From Umbilicaria muhlenbergii (taxonomy: Eukaryota; Ascomycota; Lecanoromycetes; Umbilicariales; Umbilicariaceae): a DNA stretch of 64,000 nt. The number at the start of each line of letters is the position of its first letter. Position 1 is the stretch's first letter. The stretch covers positions 992,001 through 1,056,000 of the forward strand of contig KK106986.1 in the NCBI GenBank assembly GCA_000611775.1, read 5' to 3'. The position numbers and the translations under genes are program-made. This document shows, in pieces, positions 57,177 through 64,000 of the stretch. The notes beneath the pieces were generated by a model. That model saw nothing but the letters and a program-made list of their open reading frames with translations, was not told where the DNA came from and made no database searches.

Positions 57177-58879
57177 ATGTCAACCACCACAGAGGTCGAA
57201 GTTACGAAACCCACCGACTATTCACAAAAACTACGCTCAGAGCTCATAGAATGGGAGAAATCCTTTGCCGCCGCCAACGGCGGGCGCAAAGCAGGACGCG
57301 ACGACATAAAACAGCATCCTGAAATCGGTATGCCCCCCCTTCCCCCTCCCCTTCAAAGCCATACCCGTACACTCCCACTAACTCCCCACTCCCACCACCA
57401 GCATCGAAGTACAAAGAATACAGCAAACTCCGCCCCCCCCTCCCCCACCGCGACGCCCCCTCCCCGGCATCCCCTCCTCCACCTCCCGCCCCCCTCCCCA
57501 CCAAAAAGCGCAAACCACCCCCCTCCCACCCCAGCCAAACGCCCCCCAAACGCCCCCTCCACCCCTCCATCCTCGACCCCTACGACTCTCCCCACCGCAC
57601 CCCCCCCCACCCCCTCCGCACCTCCATCGGCCCCACCCCCTCCAAGAACGGCCGCGTCCTCGGCCTCTTCGACCTCCTCTCCCGCTCCAGTTCGCATTCG
57701 AAATTCCACTCCCCGTCCAAACCTTCCTCGATGCACCCGGTTGGAGGGAGAGACGAGCAGACCACGCCGTCGAAACCGCGTCGTGGCCTTGGTGCTGGGG
57801 GCGTGGGGGCGGGGGCGGGGGATGTGGGCTCGGGAATTGGTGATGAGGCGGAGGCGGTGGCGGAAGAGGAGGTAGGTGGTGGTAGACATAAGCGCACGCC
57901 ACAGAGTACTTCCAAGCGGCAGTGGCTGGACTCGTTCCTCACGCCCTCTGCGCGCCGTACGAGCGATCGGGATGCGCTGCGCACGCCTGGGTCGAGGAGA
58001 GGAGCGGGGGTGTCGAAATTGACGTTTGATGAGACGCCTGAGTTTCTGCGGCGGGGGGGGCGGGGATTCGCATTCGCGGCCACCATGGCGACAGCGAAGG
58101 GGAAGGGAAGAGATGATGGTGATTGGGCGGTTGAACTTGGTCGACGGGGGGGGCAGGAGGAGGAAGAAGGGGAAGAGGGGGGGTTCAGTTGGAGTCCGGT
58201 GGCTGTGAGGATGCCGAGGAAACCGGCGGGGAGGGGGTTGAGCGTGCTGGTGCAGGGGTTGAGAGGGCTAGAGGAGGAGATGTGGGAGCAGGAGATGGAT
58301 GTGCTGCGGGAGGTGGAGATGGAGGCGGAGGGGGCCGCCGGGGTCGGGGCGGGGGCGAAGGCGAAGGCGACGGCGAAGAGTGCCGGAGTGGTAGTGAAGG
58401 ACAGTCAGAGGGACGAGATGCCATTGGGAGCGGACGGGGAGGGGGAAGATGAGAGTGAAGATGAAGAGGTGGGGAAGCAGGGGAAAGGGAGGGATGGACG
58501 GCCGTTGAAGGTTTGGAAGAAAAAGGGGCAGAAAAGGTCGACGCGGAGGGTGGTTATGAAACCTGTTACGGGGAAGTGGAAGCCGGAGCCGGAGTGGAAG
58601 GGGTCGAGGGACAGTGACGCGGATGACGAGGTGGTGGTGGATACGCAGCTTGGTGATGCGGTTGCTATACAGCAGGGTGGAGATGACGGCCAAGCCGCTA
58701 CAACGGATGGTCTGCGGGCTACGATGGGGAGGGAACTTGGAGTTGTGGATGCGACGGTCAAGAGCAAAAAGCCGCCGAGGAAGATCAGCAGTACGGCGCA
58801 TGCGAACTATAGGGCTTTGAAGATTAAGAATAAGCACTCGAAAGGGAAGGGAGGGGGGAGATATGGACGCAAGCGATGA
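57177..58879 (+). CDS. sld2: DNA replication regulator Sld2 (Drc1)
   Basis: CDK-regulated replication initiation factor that, when phosphorylated, binds Dpb11 and helps load GINS/Cdc45. Two exons, 57177-57327 and 57402-58879, 542 residues. The N-terminal block is diagnostic (YSQKLRSELIEWEKSFAAAN, GGRKAGRDDIKQHPEI, ASKYKEYSKLR). A long Pro/Ser/Thr-rich region follows with several SP/TP CDK sites (TPSKNGRVLGLFDLL, TPSARRTSD, RTPGSRRGA), then WLDSFLTPS and KLTFDETPEFLRR. The second half is very Gly/Glu-rich with strong GC skew (many GGG, GAG codons). The end is basic (STAHANYRALKIKNKHSKGK). Its purine-rich strand creates long false frames on the other strand. Confidence 0.92.
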
Positions 58880-59217
58880 TGATAACATGTCGATATATTC
58901 ATTGTCAAGATTATTACGGAAGCTCTCAACCGTGGTGACCTCTAAACTTCCTCTCGGTGCTTTGGTTGCTTGAATTTTCAGATCTGGTCGAATTGGGAAG
59001 CCTGTCGGTACGTCGATCTGATTCATCTCACCAGCATGTTTGAGAAGAAATCGTTGTGCGGATAGGCTAGACAACAAGATTCGTGCTATCAAGGATAGCC
59101 AATCTCGGCTCTATTATATTCGCCATTTCCGTCTCCTCTTCTCCCATACCCATCTTCCGGTTGATACGGCGCTGGAGCCGGAAGTACCTTCTAGAAGTAC
59201 CTCGGCGGCCATTGTGC
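58880..59217. other. Convergent intergenic region
   Basis: 340 bp between sld2 (+) and the OTU-like gene (-). Nothing recognisable. Confidence 0.5.
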
Positions 59218-60018
59218 TCAACCCGCATTATACACGCGGAGGACCTCTGCATGTGGGGGCGGGTGCCTAATGGGCGGAGGGACGAGAGCACGAGGCCTTC
59301 TCGCGAGTCCCAAAGGTCGTCGCCATTCCTCATCCCATTCATCGCTGACCGCGTGATCCGAAGGGTACATAGTGCCCTCCCGATCCACCGGCGTCAACAG
59401 AGACCAACGCAGAAAGTTGGCCTCCCGGTCTGGGGTGAAGAGGACAATCTGCCGGCAGTGGTTGTTCCCTCGCACTTCGCGGAACATACCGGAAGGAACA
59501 CGGCCATCTCTGATGGTTTTTCTCTCGTTGTCTTTTCCGTTGACCCAGATGATCTGCACGTCGTACAGGTCGGCCATGACGAATATGAACTCTCGACGTA
59601 TCTCCCTGTTGTCATTGACCAACGTTCCAGATAGGCCACCGGTGCTGTCGATCTGCGTGTACACTGCATGCCGGGGGTGGGACGGATGACCAGCTAGGAC
59701 AGAGAAGAAATAGCGTCGCGTTTCCACTTTGACCCATGCCCACATGTCCTCGTCTCCATAGTAGGCGTGGGCGAACGCTCTCCAGAAGCTGTTGTGATTG
59801 CGCGCTGCGAATTTTGTTTCGAGGAAAACACCAGGCCTCAGACCTCGTATGTTCCTTCGCTGGTTCGACAGATTGAGGTCGGTCGCACGACTGGTACTTT
59901 CTTCGCCTGGCACAGGCGCTTGCTGCTCAATGTTGACATCATTTGATCGAGTGAAAGGGCTGGGTTGTGGAGGGAGTGGATAAAGACCTGGTTTAGGTCG
60001 AGCTGGGACTTGAGCCAT
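59218..60018 (-). CDS. OTU-like protein lacking catalytic Cys and His
   Basis: Single-exon frame, 266 residues from the ATG at 60018 (MAQVPARPKPGLYPLP). I do not recognise a named orthologue. The centre reads RNHNSFWRAFAHAYYGDED, VKVETRRYFF, then REIRREFIFVMADLYDVQII and RQIVLFTPDREANFLRWSLL. The order and spacing resemble an OTU-type deubiquitinase: a D-G-N-C-L-F-R-A start with YGDE, a helix plus ALA-x-hydrophobic strand, and a final strand with HY. Here the nucleophile position is Ser (HNSFWRA) and the final His position is Arg (LRW), so it would be inactive. This is motif reasoning only. Pro-rich ends look disordered. Upstream in-frame codons back to 60342 cover repeats and are unlikely to be coding. 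Confidence 0.6.
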   Translation of the reverse strand: MAQVPARPKPGLYPLPPQPSPFTRSNDVNIEQQAPVPGEESTSRATDLNLSNQRRNIRGLRPGVFLETKFAARNHNSFWRAFAHAYYGDEDMWAWVKVETRRYFFSVLAGHPSHPRHAVYTQIDSTGGLSGTLVNDNREIRREFIFVMADLYDVQIIWVNGKDNERKTIRDGRVPSGMFREVRGNNHCRQIVLFTPDREANFLRWSLLTPVDREGTMYPSDHAVSDEWDEEWRRPLGLARRPRALVPPPIRHPPPHAEVLRVYNAG

Positions 60019-60171
60019 GCGATATATGAGAAAGACTTGAGTAGCTGACGAGAAAACTTGAGATGCCTTGAGTAACGAACTTAGATCTCCTAAAGATCGT
60101 AGGCAGATATATATGTTCAACACCATCTCATTATTGTGACGAGTACTTGTTACTCGAATGTTTAGGAGCAT

Positions 60172-60305
60172 TCTCTTTGTTGACTTATGAAGTTTGACGA
60201 AAACAGATGAGCAGACCAGATTGTTACAAGAAATGAAGGAGCTCTTTGTTCGTGTGGATTTGTGAATTGTAACGAAAACAAATAAGCAGACCGCATTTAT
60301 CACAA
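60172..60305. repeat. Diverged tandem duplication, about 60 bp unit
   Basis: Copy one 60172-60230 and copy two 60241-60305 share ctctttgtt, gacgaaaacagatgagcagacc versus aacgaaaacaaataagcagacc, and an ending ttacaag versus tcacaag. Confidence 0.7.
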
Positions 60306-60360
60306 GCATCCGGCCTCGAAGAGGTCCAAGGATGGCGGTCACGGTCGGGCTCGCGTGACC

Positions 60361-60451
60361 GCGGAGGCAACAGTTCTTTCGTGGATGGCTTCAGGGCAGA
60401 CGGCGCAAGAGTCATCCTAATCTTTGGTGACATTAGCTACAGTTTTACTCA
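60361..60451 (-). pseudogene. RING-gene fragment (duplicate of 61801-61890)
   Basis: By eye about 70 of 87 bases match the start of the neighbouring RING gene. On the minus strand it reads KTVANVTKD, stop, DDSCAVCPEAIHERTVAS, against KTAGNVTEDHDDPCVICLEAVHERAVAS in the intact gene. It has an in-frame TAG, and homology stops before the rest of the RING finger. It is a truncated tandem-duplication relic. Confidence 0.8.
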
Positions 60452-60835
60452 AGTCAGCTCTGCGACCTGGTCAACGTCTGTTAACGGAAAAGTTATACCT
60501 CTGCTACATGTGTAGGCGCTTTCTCGGGAGCAGAAGCACAGAACCAACAATGCAGTCAGGTCTTCTGGTGGCCGCCTTCGAGCCAGCACTTGGATTGATA
60601 GAACGGCACTAAATAACTTCAGCGATCTCGCTTCCACTGTTTTTGCAAAATTCGTCGGTACGCCATTGTGTTAGGGCTTGATCATTTTAGAAGCCGTCTC
60701 TCGTCGTCGCTTTCCGCTCCTTTTCTCTCCTACCACTCTGTGACAATAGCGGGTATCTGAGCAATAGCTAACATAACCTTTTGCGGTTGTTGAAGTCTGC
60801 GAATTCATAGTACGGCACAAGCTGTTTTGTCGACT

Positions 60836-61946
60836 TTAGTCAGGGATGTAGTAGCCCTTCAAACCGGCGGTAGCATGGCGATTATAAGGCCTATAACGGT
60901 CTCCTCGCAAGGTCGAAGGTCTCCTCCGTACCGTATTCACGCCCAACCTTGGCTCCATCTTACCGAAGTCTCGACTTTGGCCACCATCGCGATGTGCGCC
61001 AACTTCATCCGGTCCGTGTTCTTTATAAGATCGTCTTGGCAGAGCATCGTTGTACTGTACGTTACGGTCCCAGTCCTCTAGTGAGGTGTACGGACTCCGT
61101 AGCCACGCTCTCAGTTCGTGCAGGAAAAGCCTTGTATTGTCCCGTCCAAGAAACTCCTGCAGCATGTCCTCAGCCTGCCCTCCGCTACCCTTGATATCGA
61201 CAGTTTTCAGGATAGCAATAATGTACTCGAGCAGGAACTCTGCATTGTTTGCCTTTCTCATGATCCCTTCCTCTTCATCTCCATCCGGGCTTAAGAATTG
61301 GAATACCTGCAACTCCCTACGTATCCACCTGCGTGCTCTTGAGACTAGCTCGTCGTCACGGACGAACAGCTGTGGTGTCAAGTCTCGAAATCGTGAGAGA
61401 CGGTTAGAGCCCACATGAAGGGAGTAAAGCTGATTGCGGTAAATGTGTCTGCGACGGAGAAGAGTAGCATCAGGGCTCGGTGGGGGTGCTGGTCTATGTC
61501 CTCTACGTGGCCTCCAGCTGGGGTGGAAGCGACCACCTCGAGTTCGGGATCCAACAACAGCGGTGGGATTTGATGTAGTGATACTTGAGGTTTGATGACC
61601 GTCAGGGGATACTGTATAGGTCTTGAAGTCTTTGGGAGATCGCCACTCGTATTCGACACTTTTCACTTCGGTTTTGCCTAGGTTGAGTCAGCGACGAACA
61701 TGATTGCGCATCTGGTATTCTTCACATACATAATGGACAAGTGGGGCGCTCCTGTAGCCAGCTTACCAGACACAAGAAGTCAAAGCTGAAATGTCGACAT
61801 GGGGAGGCGACAGCTCTTTCGTGGACGGCTTCAAGGCAGATGACGCAAGGGTCATCGTGATCTTCGGTAACATTACCCGCAGTTTTATGGACTTCTTCAA
61901 GGGTACTTTGAAGCACTCGCTGCCTAATATCCGCCGCTTCTTCCAT
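60836..61946 (-). CDS. RING-finger protein, putative E3 ubiquitin ligase
   Basis: Two exons, 61946-61730 and 61677-60836 (GTATGT donor, CCTAG acceptor, phase 1), encode 352 residues. The RING is near the N terminus: CVICLEAVHERAVASPCRHF, then [20 protein letters not shown]. The pattern is C-x2-C ... C-x-H-x3-D-x2-C ... C-x2-C, with Asp of FDFLC near where a Cys ligand is usual. The second half (RRRHIYRNQLYSLHVGSNRL, RARRWIRRELQVFQFLS, KANNAEFLLEYIIAILKTVD, GQAEDMLQEFLGRDNTRLFL) matches the C-terminal part of fungal RING proteins related to Topors/ICP0-type ligases. Substrate unknown. The last 60 residues are basic and disordered. A truncated copy lies 380 bp downstream. Confidence 0.85.
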
Positions 61947-63567
61947 ACGCTAGGATGGGAGCGTTGAAGCAAGGAGGGGGGGGGTGGATGGTCGACTGCG
62001 GCTGAGTTCGGTGATGGGAGGCGATGCTTTGAATCGCCAAGATCAGTAAAATCTGGCACGGGCTCACCCCGCATGCTAGGCGCCAAGACAACCTGAACCG
62101 GTCCTGCTCTCTGAGGCACAAAAGAGGTGCTACATCCTCTTTGCACTTGAGTTGCTATTGCTCTCGACGTACGGAGGAATTCAGTTCAACAGCCGTCTGT
62201 GTCCCCATCTTCCCTCCAAAATATACTCCATCATATGCCCATCTTTACCCAGCAATGAAATGAGGAATTCCAACACCAATCAAAAGAAAGAGCGCCCAGG
62301 TATTCGGAGCCTAGCACCAAAATCGGAGATCGAGATACTATCTCAACCCATATATGACGAGACGGGTACCTACCGCGTTCGAGCTCGGCACAGAATCCAC
62401 TGTTTAATAATTCCCACCAACGTCTTCGATGAAGATACAATGTGCCGTCGTACCTTTTAATCCTGAAGCTTCCCGACTTTCCTGATGCGGACTAGACGAC
62501 GATGCGCAGATCCCGGGGAGCAAAACACTTGTTGAGATGGAAAATCTCCTATATCTGCTACCTACAATTCAGAGGACCTGGCACCCTCAAACCATCCAAG
62601 TCCTTTCGCTGACACAGCTCAAGCGTCATCGATCAAACGTTCATGAGGTCCTATACAAAGGTCACCCAGCAATTTCAAAAATGCATGCTTTGAATGGGAC
62701 ATTCGCCGGATTGAAAATGAGACTTGGGCATATTCAATCGTCTGCTCCTTCTGCTGAGGGGCGCCATGAACCTTGTCTTCCTCGTTATGTTCCCTCCCTT
62801 TTGTAACCATTAGCTTCGGCACAGGCTAGTAGCCCTCCGGCGGTGACCTGTTTCCTACCCATGGCGGCGAGGATAAAACAGTTGGGAGGAGGACGGGGGA
62901 GGGAGAGGGAGACCAGGAAGAGGGTGGTAGGGCAGGAGAATCGCGAGGTGAGGAGGACGGTAATCTTGTAGGTTCAGCTAGTGGGCTGGGTGGGGTTTCT
63001 GTTCTCACACGAAAGTGAGGGAGGAGAGGGGGCAAGGGGGAGGTGGTCACTGTAGGACGAAACAGCGACCGCAAGTGATGGCAATGGTACCGCCAAGATG
63101 CCAAAAGTAGAAGCTGGTTTAATGCGAGAGGTACAGTCCACCATGGAGGGGAGGGTGAGGCGAAGGTGAGGTCGTGCGAGGCTCACCAGCGACTCACCCT
63201 CGACTCACCCTGCTCGCCAGGTGCGGTCGTTAAAGCGGCATCGTAAGGGTGGGCGTCTAAGTGAGCTCAGAGCGGATTCTCATCCAGTAACGTTCCATCC
63301 ACTCCGCCATTCCAACACTTCGCAACCAAATGTGACGCCTTTAGAATTCTGCAATACTGGCTCCGCGTACTGCTCTTACAAGATACGTGGGGATGACCAC
63401 TGCCTTGACCAACGGGACCGTCCATCCCACTGGGCGCAAGATGGCTTCCCGTACGATCACTGGGTTGAAGCGCTGGTCATGTCAGAACACGGAGCTTCCT
63501 CGTATGGGCGCCGTACCAAACCTGATAACTATGTAATTCCTCTGACCAATACATAGCTGTACCGCAG
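61947..63567. other. Gene-poor region before the HAD gene
   Basis: 1.6 kb between the RING gene start and the first clear exon of the HAD/SAK gene. It holds a purine-rich tract (about 62870-63050) and small frames (for example 62152-62460 + and 63221-63556 +) without recognised domains; the last may include the missing first exon of the HAD gene. Confidence 0.45.
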
Positions 63568-64000
63568 GTCAAAGCTCTGCACATCTATGATTTTGACAAT
63601 ACATGTGGGTACCGGTTTGGTGGCCTCACTATTGTTCATGACTGACCCGGGTCAGTGTTTATGAGCCCATTGCCGAACCCCAAACTGTGGACAGGACCTA
63701 CCGTAGGACATTTACAGACGCAAGAAGGGTTTGCGAATGGGGGTTGGTGGCATGACCACCACATACTGGAAGCAACCGGGGAGGGGTTAGAAAAAGAAGA
63801 ACCAAGAGCGTGGGAAGGCTGGTGGAACGAACAGATTGTATGATGGGCAACGACTTGACGAGCTTCGATCGCTGATCAGGTGAAGGTCAGCCTCGTTGAG
63901 CTTAGCATGCAGCAGAAAGACGCCCTTACTGTACTGCTGACCGGCCGCGGGGAGCACAACTTCGCCGACCTTATCAAGCGCATCGTCGCCAGTAAGAAGC
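63568..64000 (+). CDS. HAD-like 'Swiss army knife RNA repair' family protein, 5' part
   Basis: Partial at the right edge. Clear exons: 63568-63604, 63656-63837 and 63880 to beyond 64000, with introns 63605-63655 (GTGGGT, CTGAC branch) and 63838-63879 (GTATGA, CTGATCAG). The protein reads VKALHIYDFDNTL, where DFDNT is the HAD motif I nucleophile, then FMSPLPNPKLWTGPTVGHLQ, GGWWHDHHILEATGEGLEKE, EPRAWEGWWNEQIV and ALTVLLTGRGEHNFADLIKR with HAD motif II LLTGR. This matches the fungal HAD_SAK family. It is probably a phosphoesterase of unknown substrate. The N-terminal exon upstream of 63568 was not resolved: a stop lies in this frame at about 63523, so the start is further upstream after another intron. 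Confidence 0.85.

Larger units (their letters stand above)
60019..60835. other. Gap with repeat and RING-gene fragment
   Basis: 820 bp between the OTU-like gene and the RING gene. It contains a diverged duplicated unit (60172-60305) and a fragment related to the RING gene (60361-60451), listed separately. The remainder shows no recognised sequence. Confidence 0.55.

Noticed and set aside
57353-58086. Long minus-strand frames of 168-178 codons opposite sld2
   Set aside because: Pro/Gly/Arg low-complexity products of C-rich and G-rich tracts; sld2 is clear on the plus strand.

Overview
This is a 64 kb piece of nuclear genome from a filamentous ascomycete (Pezizomycotina, most likely Dothideomycetes). 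The evidence is dense single-copy housekeeping genes, short introns (mostly 45-75 nt) with CTAAC/CTGAC-type branch sites, and fungal families such as Vid27, Skn7, Atg9, Sld2, Oxr1 and a Dothideomycete-style RING protein. The class is inferred from the overall look of the proteins and was not tested. I see no CRISPR array, tRNA, rRNA, intact transposon or virus-like element.

Layout. 0-9.6 kb: 3' end of the acyltransferase Lro1 (+), exportin Msn5 (+, 11 exons), complex I subunit NDUFA13/GRIM-19 (-, four small exons), tRNA m1G9 methyltransferase Trm10 (+). 9.9-16.4 kb: a probable membrane-anchored F-box-like protein (-), Oxr1 (+), Vid27 (-). 17.7-24.5 kb, all minus: AP-1 beta adaptin Apl2, a DEK_C-domain nuclear protein, a 2-oxoglutarate/Fe(II) dioxygenase. 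25.5-34.4 kb: trehalose-6-phosphate synthase Tps1 (+), mitoribosomal uS17m (+), a Yta6/Sap1-type AAA ATPase (-), mitoferrin (-). 35-42.9 kb: Atg9 (-), Cog6 (+), a Bol2/Fra2-type BolA protein (-), Nif3 (+). 43.3-48.5 kb: a mitochondrial type peroxiredoxin (-) and the oxidative-stress regulator Skn7 (+), divergent from one shared 1.6 kb region. 49.1-58.9 kb, all plus: eIF2B-epsilon Gcd6, an Ariadne-type RBR ubiquitin ligase, primase small subunit Pri1, a decayed DUF167 gene (on the minus strand), replication regulator Sld2. 59.2-64 kb: a more accessory-looking stretch with an OTU-like protein lacking the catalytic residues (-), a duplicated fragment of a RING gene, the RING gene itself (-), a long gene-poor stretch, and the 5' part of a HAD/Swiss-army-knife family gene (+) running off the edge.

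Most genes are unrelated neighbours, as is normal in fungi. Links worth noting are peroxiredoxin with Skn7 (shared promoter region), Pri1 with Sld2 (DNA replication initiation, about 780 bp apart), and the OTU-like protein next to RING gene copies (ubiquitin-related). The most unusual structural points are three probable GC-AG introns (one in msn5, two in vid27), two microexons (14 nt in apl2, 17 nt in skn7), a minisatellite expansion plus an in-frame stop in the DUF167 gene, and the OTU-like/RING/relic locus. Exon boundaries were assigned by eye from splice motifs, reading-phase continuity and remembered family sequences; for most genes the summed exon lengths are an exact multiple of three.
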